Part shown: piece by piece, positions 19,503-28,247 of the stretch
How positions within the stretch are numbered: position 1 is the stretch's first letter
How the letters are laid out: the number at the start of each line of letters is the position of its first letter
Source: Gammaproteobacteria bacterium
GTDB lineage: Bacteria > Pseudomonadota > Gammaproteobacteria > SZUA-229
Direction: 5' to 3'
Length of the DNA: 64,000 bases
Assembly: GCA_030148865.1 (NCBI GenBank)
Contig: JASBSR010000027.1
Coordinates: 1-64,000, forward strand
Program-made: the position numbers and the translations under genes
The notes under the pieces: model-generated
What the model was told of the DNA's origin: nothing
Database searches by the model: none
Seen by the model: the letters and a program-made list of their open reading frames with translations, nothing else

Positions 19503-20084
19503 TTACAAAGCAATAAAAAGTTTAAAGCTAACGGCTGTCGAAGTCACTGGCACAAACTCCAGGTGAATCACCTGCTGCCGTCCCATCAACAGAGGTTTGA
19601 GAATTGCAGCCTGCTGATCAGCAGGCGCCTCAATACGCAAACGCGATGGCGTGCTCGCCGCGAGATTACCCAGGGTTTCAAGCAGCGGCGAGAGCGGTGC
19701 TAACTGTGACAGCTCTATGCTCGCTTCGAACGCCGGCTGTTGCTGATATTGACGTTGCGGTATCGGTGTCGCCGACTGCTGCAGGCTGACGAGGCTAAAC
19801 CCCGAATCAGTAAACACCGACGCCAGCTGCTGCTGCGCTATCGGCCGTGTCGAACTGAATACTGCGCGCCCTGATTTTAAATCTACATCGACCGACGCTG
19901 CGTCCACGCCGGGCAGGCTACCGATGTTTTTCGATACGCTGTAGGCACAAAACGCACAGACCATGCCTTTGACTTCGGCCTGATAATAATAGCGACCGGT
20001 CGCCTCTGCCGGCAGCGCAAGGACAAACAACAACCACAACAAACCTGCTGCACGCCAGTATTTCATCTGCATTTTCACATTCAT
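19503..20084 (-). CDS. Exported HMA-domain protein with extra C-terminal domain
   Basis: A 193-residue protein with a signal peptide (AAGLLWLLFVLALPAEA, about residues 12-28). An HMA fold around residues 33-95 has metal-binding cysteines 43 and 46 in KGMVCAFCAYSV. About 100 further residues (SIELSQLAPLSPLLETLGNL, then RLRIEAPADQQAAI) match nothing I recognise. The ATG at 20084 is preferred over an upstream one at 20189 because AGGGTG lies before it and the upstream frame falls within the MerT-like gene. It is last in a four-gene metal operon. The variant CxxCAY motif is shared with its HMA sister at 20529. Confidence 0.75.
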   Translation of the reverse strand: MNVKMQMKYWRAAGLLWLLFVLALPAEATGRYYYQAEVKGMVCAFCAYSVSKNIGSLPGVDAASVDVDLKSGRAVFSSTRPIAQQQLASVFTDSGFSLVSLQQSATPIPQRQYQQQPAFEASIELSQLAPLSPLLETLGNLAASTPSRLRIEAPADQQAAILKPLLMGRQQVIHLEFVPVTSTAVSFKLFIAL

Positions 20085-20133
20085 CACCCTTTTGTTTTTG
20101 GAAACTTGTTTTTTGGTATTTGTGATTAGCTTG

Positions 20134-20532
20134 TTACAAACCCAGTACTCGACGCAGCGGCAAGGCAAGAAAGGCCGCGAAAAAACCAACGCCCCAGATT
20201 GATACTGAGAACCAGTAAATACGTTTATTCCAGATTCTCGCCTGGATACAGACGCGCGCCTGTTCTGGATCTGCCGGACAGGTCTGACCAGAGCGATAAA
20301 TGAACCAGGCAGAAAACAAAAGCATCAAGCCCGAAGCTATGAACACCCAGAGCTTGTGCTGACTGAGGACAATTAAAAACGGTAACGCGCTGGTAAGCGC
20401 GGCCACGGTGGCTCCCATGCCGAGCGACACTAGAATGATTGGCAGAGCACAACACACCAGGGTTCCACTGCTGGCAAACAATGTCAGCCAGCTGAAGCCA
20501 GAACCTGTAGCACGTTCTTTATCGGTATTCAT
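20134..20532 (-). CDS. MerT-like metal transport membrane protein
   Basis: A 132-residue membrane protein with about four spans. The first span carries the vicinal cysteine pair TLVCCALPIILVSLGMG, as in mercuric transporter MerT. A loop after span three has another spaced pair (TCPADPEQARVC), reminiscent of the MerT loop cysteines. MerT accepts Hg(II) from periplasmic MerP; here an HMA protein is encoded immediately upstream with a 4-base overlap (ATGA). The metal is unknown. It may be mercury, since merC and merA are nearby, but the shared operators suggest a ZntR-type metal. Confidence 0.72.
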   Translation of the reverse strand: MNTDKERATGSGFSWLTLFASSGTLVCCALPIILVSLGMGATVAALTSALPFLIVLSQHKLWVFIASGLMLLFSAWFIYRSGQTCPADPEQARVCIQARIWNKRIYWFSVSIWGVGFFAAFLALPLRRVLGL

Positions 20533-20861
20533 TGCACCACTGCTTGTTTGCTACGATAAGTAAATCCAGCATCTTCAAACAGCTTTTGCAGTTGCTCGTC
20601 ACTCAGTTTTACATCATGGGCTTCGGCAGTGACCACGCCCTTTTCCAGATCCATATCGATGAATTTGATACCGTCAATAGCATCCAGCTTTTTTTCTATA
20701 CCGTAGGCGCAATACGGACAGGCCAGTCCGTCCACCCGAATGGAATATACTGTGGTTTCGGCGACTGCTATCTGAGCAAGCATCATCAGCACACTCACGG
20801 CAAATGCTTTCTTTACACCGGACTTTACTAAAACCGGCTTCAATAAATTTGTTGTGTTCAT
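20529..20861 (-). CDS. Periplasmic MerP-like HMA protein
   Basis: A 110-residue exported protein. A hydrophobic signal (AFAVSVLMMLAQIAVAE) ends near residue 35. One HMA domain follows, with cysteines 48 and 51 in DGLACPYCAYGIEKKL; the usual GMTCxxC is replaced by GLACPYC. It is expected to bind a soft or borderline metal in the periplasm and hand it to the MerT-like protein, whose start overlaps this stop. It lies between an outer-membrane protein gene and the MerT-like gene. Confidence 0.8.
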   Translation of the reverse strand: MNTTNLLKPVLVKSGVKKAFAVSVLMMLAQIAVAETTVYSIRVDGLACPYCAYGIEKKLDAIDGIKFIDMDLEKGVVTAEAHDVKLSDEQLQKLFEDAGFTYRSKQAVVQ

Positions 20862-20885
20862 AATATTAACTCCAGTTCGTTGTCT

Positions 20886-21707
20886 TTATAAATGCCATTC
20901 CAGGGTTAGTTTTGCGCGATAATCCGTTTTTTGCTGATTACCGTTTAAATCACTCGCCAGCGGAATTTGCACACCGGCTTTCACTGCAAAATTTCGTTTC
21001 GTCCAGAAGATGCCCGGCGAAACAAACCATTCTCTGCCACCAGTATTACCCAGACTGACACCGTCGAATTCAGCGTTCTGCGCAATTTCTCCATTGAGTT
21101 CCATCAACCAGACCGTATCAGGTTCGAGATAACCGGTTTGCACTGGACGGATACCGCCGACCAGATCGACTAACAGCTTATTACCGCGACGCAGGCCATT
21201 ATCGTTGGCACCGTTCATGCGATAGCGTGCTGCAGCCCAGTGATACCACTTGCGCCCTTCCGATCCATAAGTCAGACCGAGAATTTTATCGGTACTGCCC
21301 GAGCCTATAGTGCTGCTCGCCGTGTCAGTTTTAATTTTGGCAAATACACTCATCGACTGTTGCAACCCGGGGCTGTCTTTACGCCAGAAGCGATATTTGC
21401 TGAACACCGAAACATCGTCAGCGCCGCGTTCGCTACCAGTGCTATTTTTTAAATCCACATAAGGCAGCTCCACTCCTGCCGCCCAGTCGCCGGTAAGACC
21501 GTAGGTGAGATGCAGGTTCAGCGCGCGTTGCTGTGCACTGCCGGCCTCGGTGGATTCGAATTCGGGCGATATTTCAACGCCATCCTTGAACAGTACGTGC
21601 GGACCCAGACCGAAGACCGGGTCGTGGGCCAACGCAGTCTGACTCGTGAGCAGGACAAATACACCATAGACAGCGGGGCTGCGCACCAGAATTTTCAGTC
21701 GTGACAT
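20886..21707 (-). CDS. Outer-membrane beta-barrel protein of the metal operon
   Basis: A 273-residue protein with a signal peptide (LLTSQTALA, cleavage near residue 27). The mature start HDPVFGLGPHVLFKDGVEIS and alternating strands (LNLHLTYGLTGDWAAGVELP) run to a final LEWHL, as in outer-membrane barrels of the phenol-degradation MetA/transporter type. GAGGAGAG lies 5 bases before the ATG. It opens the four-gene operon and is preceded by two ZntR-type dyads. It may let metal cross the outer membrane, but no function is proved. Confidence 0.65.
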   Translation of the reverse strand: MSRLKILVRSPAVYGVFVLLTSQTALAHDPVFGLGPHVLFKDGVEISPEFESTEAGSAQQRALNLHLTYGLTGDWAAGVELPYVDLKNSTGSERGADDVSVFSKYRFWRKDSPGLQQSMSVFAKIKTDTASSTIGSGSTDKILGLTYGSEGRKWYHWAAARYRMNGANDNGLRRGNKLLVDLVGGIRPVQTGYLEPDTVWLMELNGEIAQNAEFDGVSLGNTGGREWFVSPGIFWTKRNFAVKAGVQIPLASDLNGNQQKTDYRAKLTLEWHL

Positions 21708-21745
21708 CAGAACTCTCCTCTACGGGTACCCTTAGATACGACTAT

Positions 21746-21761
21746 CTGGAGTCGGCTCCAG
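21746..21761 (-). promoter_or_regulatory. Proximal ZntR-type operator dyad
   Basis: The perfect-arm dyad CTGGAGTCGGCTCCAG lies about 40 bases upstream of the outer-membrane protein start. It matches the core of the E. coli zntA operator (CTGGAGTCGACTCCAG, from memory). No good -35/-10 pair flanks this copy. An equivalent proximal copy exists at 34094-34109. Confidence 0.7.
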
Positions 21762-21794
21762 GTTCCATCAATTTCAACTATTATTGCAGAACCC

Positions 21795-21825
21795 AGCCTA
21801 TATTCTGGAGTCAACTCCAGATCAA
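21795..21825 (-). promoter_or_regulatory. MerR-family promoter with ZntR-type operator
   Basis: Reading the minus strand, TTGATC (21820-21825) and TAGGCT (21795-21800) are 19 bases apart. The spacer carries the dyad CTGGAGTTGACTCCAG (21805-21820). An over-long 19-bp spacer holding the dyad is the hallmark of MerR-activated promoters. It should drive the metal operon 21707-19503. Confidence 0.75.
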
Positions 21826-21866
21826 GCGGTTTGCGTATTTAAATTCAAGCCCGATATTACATATGC

Positions 21867-21895
21867 TTGACCATATATATGTTTTAACGTATATT
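21867..21895 (+). promoter_or_regulatory. arsR promoter with overlapping AT-rich dyad
   Basis: TTGACC (21867-21872) and TATATT (21890-21895) are 17 bases apart, a strong sigma-70 promoter. The -10 ends only 7 bases before the arsR ATG, so the mRNA may be leaderless. The region ATATATATG...CGTATATTT forms an imperfect dyad over the promoter, a plausible ArsR operator. Confidence 0.7.
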
Positions 21896-21902
21896 TGGCG
21901 CC

Positions 21903-22256
21903 ATGCTCAATGACACCGATACTTTTTTCAAAATGCTCGCCGACCGCACCCGGCTACGCTGCCTGCTGCTGATGCAGGCCGAGGGCGAACTCTGCGTCTG
22001 CGAGCTCACCCACGCACTGAATCTGTCGCAGCCGAAAATCTCCCGCCATCTCGCGCACCTGCGCGAAGCCGGTGTGCTGGTGGCAAGACGCAATGCCACC
22101 TGGATGTACTACCGCATCAATCCCGAGCTCGAGGACTGGATGCTGCAGACCCTGCAAACCACGCTCGATGCCGTTCGCCAGAGCGAACCATTTGTTTGCG
22201 ACCGCCAGTTGCTGGACAACATGGCGAATCGCCCCGGCCTCGAGTGCTGCGCATGA
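21903..22256 (+). CDS. arsR: ArsR-family arsenic-responsive repressor
   Basis: A 117-residue winged-helix repressor. The As(III)-sensing cysteines are 31 and 33 in ELCVCELTHALN, followed by the recognition region LSQPKISRHLAHLREAGVL. It is expected to repress this operon until arsenite binds. It is the first gene of arsR-arsC-acr3 and overlaps arsC by 4 bases (ATGA). A consensus promoter ends 7 bases before its start. The C-terminal CC near the end (LECCA) is a possible additional thiol site. Confidence 0.93.
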   Translation: MLNDTDTFFKMLADRTRLRCLLLMQAEGELCVCELTHALNLSQPKISRHLAHLREAGVLVARRNATWMYYRINPELEDWMLQTLQTTLDAVRQSEPFVCDRQLLDNMANRPGLECCA

Positions 22257-22684
22257 GCCAGGCTTTCAATATTCTGTTTTTATGCACCGGCAACTCCTGT
22301 CGCTCACAAATGGCCGAAGGCTGGGCGCGTTGGCTGGGCAGCCCGTTGTTTAGTATTCAATCTGCCGGCATCGAGGCACACGGCAAAAACCCGCGCGCGA
22401 TCGCGGTGATGCGTGAAGCCGGGCTGGATATTTCAAACCAGGAATCGACCCGCGTCACCGCCGCCATGCTCGAACAGGCCGATCTGGTGGTGACCGTGTG
22501 CGGTCATGCCGACGAACATTGCCCGGTGTTGCCTGCCGGCACAAATAAAGAACACTGGCCGCTGGATGATCCCGCCAAAGCCACCGGCAGCGAAGATGAA
22601 ATTATGAATGTGTTCCGTACCAGTCGCGACAACATCAAACAACGCGTGCAGGATTTATTGGCACGCTATCACAACAGCGAGTAA
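22253..22684 (+). CDS. arsC: Arsenate reductase, low-molecular-weight phosphatase type
   Basis: This enzyme reduces arsenate to arsenite for export. It is 143 residues and of the thioredoxin-coupled phosphatase-fold class. The P-loop is LFLCTGNSCRSQMAEG with nucleophile Cys11. The shuttle cysteines are 83 and 90 in VTVCGHADEHCP. The ATG at 22253 overlaps the arsR stop, so the longer upstream frame is rejected. It pairs with the Acr3 pump 5 bases downstream. Confidence 0.94.
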   Translation: MSQAFNILFLCTGNSCRSQMAEGWARWLGSPLFSIQSAGIEAHGKNPRAIAVMREAGLDISNQESTRVTAAMLEQADLVVTVCGHADEHCPVLPAGTNKEHWPLDDPAKATGSEDEIMNVFRTSRDNIKQRVQDLLARYHNSE

Positions 22685-22689
22685 TTCCC

Positions 22690-23811
22690 ATGTCGATACC
22701 ATGCAAAACCAGCCTGAATACAAATAATCGCGCGCGCATGGGTGTATTCGAACGCTATCTGACACTCTGGGTAGCCTTGTGCATCGTGGTCGGCATCACA
22801 CTCGGCTTTGCCATACCTGCCGCGTTTCATACCCTCGCTGCCATAGAAATCGCTCAGATTAATTTACCGGTCGCGCTGCTGGTCTGGTTGATGATCATCC
22901 CCATGCTGCTCAAGATTGACCTGCACGCGCTAAAAAATGTTGGCGAACACTGGCGCGGTATCGGCGTGACTCTGTTTGTGAACTGGGCGATCAAACCGTT
23001 TTCCATGGCCTTACTGGGCTGGTTTTTTATTGCCTATCTGTTTCGCGACTGGCTGCCCGCCGAACAAATTGATAGCTATATCGCGGGTCTGATTATTCTT
23101 GCGGCAGCACCGTGCACGGCGATGGTCTTTGTCTGGAGTGGCCTCACCCGTGGTGAGCCGCACTTCACTCTGTCACAGGTGGCGCTCAATGACGTCATCA
23201 TGATATTTGCGTTTGCGCCCATCGTCGCTCTGTTACTCGGTATTTCTGCGATTACCGTGCCCTGGGATACCTTGCTGTTATCAGTGCTGATCTATATTGT
23301 GATTCCGCTGTTGGTTGCATCACTCTGGCGAAAACATTTACTCGCGAATGCTGACAAACCACAACGCTTGCAGGCGACGTTAACAATTCTGCAGCCCTGG
23401 TCGTTGATGGCACTACTGGCAACACTGGTTCTGCTGTTTGGTTTTCAGGGCGAACAGATCCTTGAGCAACCATTAATTATCGCCCTGCTCGCAATACCGA
23501 TTTTAATTCAGGTGATCTTCAATTCCGGGCTCGCTTATTTACTCAACCGCGCAGTGAAATCACCGCACTGCGTAGCGGGCCCCTCAGCATTGATCGGTGC
23601 AAGCAATTTTTTTGAGCTGGCGGTGGCGACTGCGATTGCTTTGTTCGGTTTTAACTCCGGCGCTGCCCTCGCTACTGTGGTTGGTGTGTTGATCGAAGTC
23701 CCGGTGATGCTACTTGCAGTGGCTGTGGTGAATCGCAGCGTCGACTGGTACGAAAGCAACGACGGCATCCAGAGCTATGCCGAATGCTGCCCAGAAAGCA
23801 TACACTGGTAA
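22690..23811 (+). CDS. Arsenite efflux transporter, Acr3 family
   Basis: A 373-residue permease with about ten membrane spans. FERYLTLWVALCIVVGITLG opens the transporter, and the essential cysteine is in ILAAAPCTAMVFVWSGLTRG. NFFELAVATAIALFG is the late conserved span. It extrudes As(OH)3 using the proton gradient. The N-terminal 15 residues before the core are variable, and an internal ATG at residue 17 is possible. It ends the arsRC operon, and no terminator is clear after it. Confidence 0.93.
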   Translation: MSIPCKTSLNTNNRARMGVFERYLTLWVALCIVVGITLGFAIPAAFHTLAAIEIAQINLPVALLVWLMIIPMLLKIDLHALKNVGEHWRGIGVTLFVNWAIKPFSMALLGWFFIAYLFRDWLPAEQIDSYIAGLIILAAAPCTAMVFVWSGLTRGEPHFTLSQVALNDVIMIFAFAPIVALLLGISAITVPWDTLLLSVLIYIVIPLLVASLWRKHLLANADKPQRLQATLTILQPWSLMALLATLVLLFGFQGEQILEQPLIIALLAIPILIQVIFNSGLAYLLNRAVKSPHCVAGPSALIGASNFFELAVATAIALFGFNSGAALATVVGVLIEVPVMLLAVAVVNRSVDWYESNDGIQSYAECCPESIHW

Positions 23812-24513
23812 AATTTTCTCAGAAAACCGAGTAAGCGCCCTTGTCATTCCCCTGCATCGGCGAGCACAACACGGTGCCATACGTGCAGAACACATCAATC
23901 ATTCAGCTTCTTGAGCACGACACCTCATTTTTACTGACTTTCGTAAAACCACTGACAGGCATCGGTCGGCATGGTCTCGTTTTCCTCATGGTCCCACTCC
24001 GGACAAGTGATTTTAGAGGCCGGAAGAATTTCCTGTGTTCGTGCTACGTTATGTGTCACCTCCCGAGTACATATCTCAGCTATCCATTTATCCCACCAGT
24101 TTCGCACTATTATTGTGCAACACTTACACTATAGTCATTCACATATAGTCTTAGGAGTAGACACTATTAGTGTTAATTGCTCGATATACCCATATTGCAC
24201 ACAAATATATAGCAGGCACGCATATTGCACTGCTCAAGATATCATCGCGGACACGTTTGCAGAAATCTTTAAGGAAACTCTGATTAATTCAGCGTTTTCG
24301 TAGCACATAAATATGCTGGCATTGTCAATGACTGATAAGCTATTGAAAATGAAGAAAAAGGTAAAATCGAATTTGACCTTTTTCGTGCTCTGATAATTCA
24401 TGGTTAAATTATTCAGAGGTTCCTTATAGATAGCTAAGTAACCTGTTTTATAAACCACACAGATTCAGGGAGCAAAAAATCTTAATCAATCCAACACCCG
24501 ATACAGGAATTGA
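23812..24513. other. AT-rich intergenic region
   Basis: A 702-base stretch with no convincing gene lies between acr3 and the ectoine-degradation operon. Short frames in it have no recognisable motifs. A 9-bp inverted repeat (GAAAAAGGT at 24354-24362, ACCTTTTTC at 24376-24384) is present. The operon's promoter and ribosome site (CAGGA before 24514) must lie at its right end. It could be the remnant of an insertion. Confidence 0.6.
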
Positions 24514-25689
24514 ATGCGCATGAACTGGACTGAAGTCGTCAAGCGCGCAGTCGAGTTTCGTCACTGGTGCCACCAGCACCCGGAGCTGACCTGGGAGGAG
24601 CAAAACACAGCCGCCCAGATTCGCCAGACCCTGACAGAGCTGCAGATTCCGTGGCGTGCCTGCGCTGAACACGGCACTGTCGCCAGCCTTGCGCCACAGG
24701 CTGCGGGCGAGCATATTGCCCTGCGCGCAGATATGGATGCATTGCCGATCACTGAACGGGTCGATGTAGAATTTTGCTCGCAGACACCCGGCAAGATGCA
24801 CGCCTGCGGTCATGATGGCCATATGGCGGCACTGATAGGTGCCGCTGCCTGGTTAAAGCAACACCAAGCATCGCTGGAGGGGCCCGTGTCCCTGATTTTT
24901 CAGCCCGCCGAGGAAGGTGGTCATGGCGCGAAAAAAATGATCGAGGACGGCGCGCTCCAGGGCGTGGATCGTATCTTCGGCTGGCACAACTGGCCTGCTT
25001 TGCCGGCGGGTGTCGCGCTCTGCCCCGACGGTGCCGTCATGTCCGGTAACGGCAGTTTTCACATGAACATCCAGGGACGCGGCGGGCATGCATCTCAGCC
25101 GGAAGCTGCGCGCGATCCGGTACTGGCCGCAGCTGCCATCATCCTCAATCTACAGCAGATCATCAGTCGTCGACTCCCGCCGCAGGCGGCTGCGGTGGTC
25201 AGTGTCACCTCTGTTGTGGCTGACAGTAATGTCACCGTGATTCCGGACTGCGTTCGACTTGAAGGCAGTATCAGAATGTCCTCCCCGCGCTACCGGCAAC
25301 CGATCAACAATCTCATCGTACAGATCTCGGAAAACACCGCTGCAAGCTATGGCGTCAGCGCGGACGTGGAAATTCGTTCGCGCTATGAAGCCACCATCAA
25401 TCACCCCGAATCCGCAGAGCACTATCGCCAGGCCTTGCAGGCGGAGCTCGGCGCCAACTGTCACGATTCAGATTTGTTATTGCCGATTATGGCCTCGGAA
25501 GATTTCAGCTACTACCTCAATGAAATTCCGGGTGCATTTGCACTCATTGGCATATCTGAAAAACAGTCAGCGGGCATGTCTTTCGCAGCCCCCTGTCACA
25601 GTCCTGAATATCAGTTTAACGATCGTATCATCGATTCGGTGATGCGGGTTTTTTGTCGGCTCGTCGATCTTCCGGTCCCCCACCGGTAA
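24514..25689 (+). CDS. doeB2: M20 amidohydrolase, probable N-acetyl-diaminobutyrate deacetylase
   Basis: A 391-residue metallopeptidase of the M20 aminoacylase/hippurate-hydrolase group. Metal ligands are visible in MHACGHDGHMAAL and FQPAEEGGHGAKKM, with ASEDFSYYL and the C-terminal CHSPEYQFND. In ectoine degradation DoeB removes the acetyl group from N-acetyl-2,4-diaminobutyrate. The role is inferred because the next three genes are an aminotransferase, an ectoine-hydrolase-type M24 protein and a semialdehyde dehydrogenase. On its own the gene could be any N-acyl-amino-acid amidohydrolase. The ATG at 24514 has CAGGA upstream. Confidence 0.8.
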   Translation: MRMNWTEVVKRAVEFRHWCHQHPELTWEEQNTAAQIRQTLTELQIPWRACAEHGTVASLAPQAAGEHIALRADMDALPITERVDVEFCSQTPGKMHACGHDGHMAALIGAAAWLKQHQASLEGPVSLIFQPAEEGGHGAKKMIEDGALQGVDRIFGWHNWPALPAGVALCPDGAVMSGNGSFHMNIQGRGGHASQPEAARDPVLAAAAIILNLQQIISRRLPPQAAAVVSVTSVVADSNVTVIPDCVRLEGSIRMSSPRYRQPINNLIVQISENTAASYGVSADVEIRSRYEATINHPESAEHYRQALQAELGANCHDSDLLLPIMASEDFSYYLNEIPGAFALIGISEKQSAGMSFAAPCHSPEYQFNDRIIDSVMRVFCRLVDLPVPHR

Positions 25690-25746
25690 AACACTGCCGC
25701 CACTTCCGATGTGTAAGTGCATCGGCAACGCAATGAGGAGTAAAGA

Positions 25747-27000
25747 ATGAACTGGTTTGAAAGCTATGAGTCAGAAATACGAGCCTACAGCCGCGCTTAT
25801 CCCGCCGTTTTTGTCAAAGGTGACAATGCTCGCCAGACAGATGAAGAAGGTAAAGAATATATCGACTTCTATGCCGGCGCAGGTGTGTTGAACTTCGGCC
25901 ACAACAACCCGAAGTTGATACAGGCGGTGATCGAGTATCTGCAATCCGGTGGTGTACTGCATACTCTGGATATGATGACACCGCCCAAACGCGCTTTTAT
26001 CCAGGCCTTCGTCGAAACCATACTCCAGCCACGCAACATGGATTACAAACTTCAGTTCATGGGGCCTACCGGAACAAATGCCGTCGAAGCTGCACTAAAA
26101 CTGGCGCGCCGTGTGACCGGCAGAGGCGAGATCGTGGCTTTCACTCAGGGCTTTCACGGCATGACGCTGGGCTCACTGGCCTGCACCGCTAACGAATATT
26201 TTCGTAATGCCTCGGGTGTGCCGTTGAATCATGTTGCCCACTGGCCTTTCGAAACCCATAAAGGTGGTGGCATGGAAAGTCTCAAAACCTTACGCGCGAT
26301 GTACGAGAACAGCTCAAGCGGCCTCGAAAAACCGGCGGCATTCATTATCGAAACTTTGCAGGCCGAAGGCGGTGTCAATCTCGCCAGCAAGGAATGGATG
26401 CAGGCACTGCAAGCATTAGCACGTGACCTTGGCGCGCTGTTAATCGTTGATGATATCCAGTCAGGTTGCGGTCGCACCGGTAGTTATTTCAGTTTTGAAG
26501 ACTGCGACATCGACCCTGATATTATTACGCTGGCCAAAGGCATCGGCGGCATCGGCACACCGATGGCGATGAATCTGGTCAAAACCGAACACGATGCACA
26601 CTGGCAACCCGGCGAACATACCGGCACTTTCCGTGGCCAGAATATTTCTTTTGTCGCCGGTCGTGAAGCGCTGCATTATTTCGAAGACGATGAGCTGCTG
26701 TCAGAAACCCGGCGCAAGGGTGAGATCATGGCGGAGCAGCTATCAAGTATTGCAGAAAAATACACCGCTAAACACTTCAGTGTGCGCGGTAAAGGCATGA
26801 TGCAGGCACTGGATATTGGTGACGGCGCACTCGCCAAAAAAATCGCGCGCGACTGCTTCGACCACGGCATGTTATTTGGCCCCTGCGGCGTTGGTGGTAC
26901 GGTGCTCAAGCTGATTCCACCACTGACCATTCCCGATTCAGACTTGCTCGAAGGTTTGAATATATTCGGCCAGGCCATCGACCGGCAAATGGGAGCTTAA
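25747..27000 (+). CDS. doeD: Diaminobutyrate--2-oxoglutarate aminotransferase, ectoine catabolic
   Basis: A class III PLP aminotransferase of 417 residues, similar to EctB. It has YIDFYAGAGVLNFGHNNP, MGPTGTNAVEAALKLAR, LIVDDIQSGCGRTG, and the PLP lysine in ITLAKGIGGIGTPMAMNL. It would interconvert 2,4-diaminobutyrate and aspartate semialdehyde. No ectA or ectC is adjacent, and the gene sits between a deacetylase and an ectoine hydrolase homologue. The degradative assignment is therefore preferred over ectB. It has a strong GAGGAG ribosome site. Confidence 0.82.
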   Translation: MNWFESYESEIRAYSRAYPAVFVKGDNARQTDEEGKEYIDFYAGAGVLNFGHNNPKLIQAVIEYLQSGGVLHTLDMMTPPKRAFIQAFVETILQPRNMDYKLQFMGPTGTNAVEAALKLARRVTGRGEIVAFTQGFHGMTLGSLACTANEYFRNASGVPLNHVAHWPFETHKGGGMESLKTLRAMYENSSSGLEKPAAFIIETLQAEGGVNLASKEWMQALQALARDLGALLIVDDIQSGCGRTGSYFSFEDCDIDPDIITLAKGIGGIGTPMAMNLVKTEHDAHWQPGEHTGTFRGQNISFVAGREALHYFEDDELLSETRRKGEIMAEQLSSIAEKYTAKHFSVRGKGMMQALDIGDGALAKKIARDCFDHGMLFGPCGVGGTVLKLIPPLTIPDSDLLEGLNIFGQAIDRQMGA

Positions 27001-27002
27001 TC

Positions 27003-28238
27003 ATGCGCGAAAGAGACGATATGACTTTCCCGTTTTCCGAATACCAGCGACGCCTGGGTGAACTGCGCGCGCGCATGGCTGATCGTTTGCTGGATGCAGT
27101 GATCATCTCCGATGCGGAAAACATCATGTATCTGACCGATTACCAGACCACCGGTTATTCTTTTTTTCAGGCCCTGGTGGTGCCGCTGGAAGGCGAGCCC
27201 TGGATGGTGACGCGTAAACTCGAAGAATCCAATGTTATCGCCCGCACCTGGGTAGAAGTATCGCGACCCTACCCCGATACCGGTGATGCGATACAAATGC
27301 TGGTCGCATCACTGGTCGAGTTCGGTCTCGCCGGACAAACCATCGGCTATGAACGTAACTCGTATTATTTCACGGCGTATCATCAGGATTATTTTCATAC
27401 CTCATTCACTCGCAGTCGCATCATGGATTGTTTCGGCATTGTCGAGGAAGGTCGTGTCATTAAATCCGAAGTTGAAATGGACGTCATGCAAAAAGCCGCC
27501 AATGCGACCAAGGCCGGCATGAAAGCCGGTATCGAAGCCGCACGCGCAGGTGTGACCGAAAACGAAATCGGCGCAGCGATCAGCTACGGCATGTTTGCCG
27601 CTGGTGGCGAAACCCCTGCCGTCATGCCCTACGTTACATCAGGCCCACGCAGCATGATCGGTCACGCCACCTGGGAAGGCCGCACTGTGCAACCGGGCGA
27701 ACATGTATTTCTCGAAATCGCCGGCTGCTATCGTCGCTACCACACCGCGATGATGCGCACCGTGATCTGTGGCGAGATGAGTGACAGTATGTACAAAGCA
27801 CAGGAGCTGATGAAACAGGCGCTGGCAACAGTACACAAAGAATTCAGACCGGGTTTGACGGTTTCCGATGCAGACAAAATGCTGCGCAACATCATTCGCG
27901 AAAACGATGTCGGTGCCCGACTGATCACACGCTCGGGGTATTCCATTGGCATTGCTTTCCCGCCCAGCTGGGACGAAGGTTATATCATGAGTTTGTTCCA
28001 GGGACGTTCGGACGCGCTGCGCCCGGGCATGACCTTCCATGTCATTCCCTGGATGTGGGGTATCGATGGCGACAAGTCCTGCGGTATTTCAGACACCTTC
28101 TATATCACCGAAGATGGCTGCGGTTCGTTTTTCTCTGATGTTGAACAGAACTTCACCGTCAAAACTGATTCAGCAACAGATTCATCCACGAACAGCCATA
28201 ACGAAAGCGATGACGTCGCAAACGAAAACAACGCTTAA
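27003..28238 (+). CDS. doeA: Ectoine hydrolase, M24 (creatinase-like) family
   Basis: A 411-residue pita-bread protein related to Xaa-Pro peptidase and creatinase. DoeA/EutD opens the ectoine ring to N-acetyl-diaminobutyrate. Where metal-dependent M24 peptidases have aspartate ligands, this protein reads FLEIAGCYRRYHTAMMRT, so ligands appear lost, as reported for metal-independent ectoine hydrolases. HVIPWMWGIDGDKSCGISDTF is the late motif. About 25 Ser/Asn/Asp-rich residues at the C-terminus look like an unstructured tail. GGAG precedes the ATG at 27003; MTFPFSEY at 27021 is an alternative start. Confidence 0.83.
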   Translation: MRERDDMTFPFSEYQRRLGELRARMADRLLDAVIISDAENIMYLTDYQTTGYSFFQALVVPLEGEPWMVTRKLEESNVIARTWVEVSRPYPDTGDAIQMLVASLVEFGLAGQTIGYERNSYYFTAYHQDYFHTSFTRSRIMDCFGIVEEGRVIKSEVEMDVMQKAANATKAGMKAGIEAARAGVTENEIGAAISYGMFAAGGETPAVMPYVTSGPRSMIGHATWEGRTVQPGEHVFLEIAGCYRRYHTAMMRTVICGEMSDSMYKAQELMKQALATVHKEFRPGLTVSDADKMLRNIIRENDVGARLITRSGYSIGIAFPPSWDEGYIMSLFQGRSDALRPGMTFHVIPWMWGIDGDKSCGISDTFYITEDGCGSFFSDVEQNFTVKTDSATDSSTNSHNESDDVANENNA

Positions 28239-28247
28239 GGAACCTTC

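Noticed and set aside
23841-24134. 97-codon frame in the AT-rich gap
   Set aside because: No motif, no ribosome site and a biased composition.
25747-27000. Calling the aminotransferase biosynthetic ectB
   Set aside because: No ectA or ectC adjoins it and the flanking genes are degradative.
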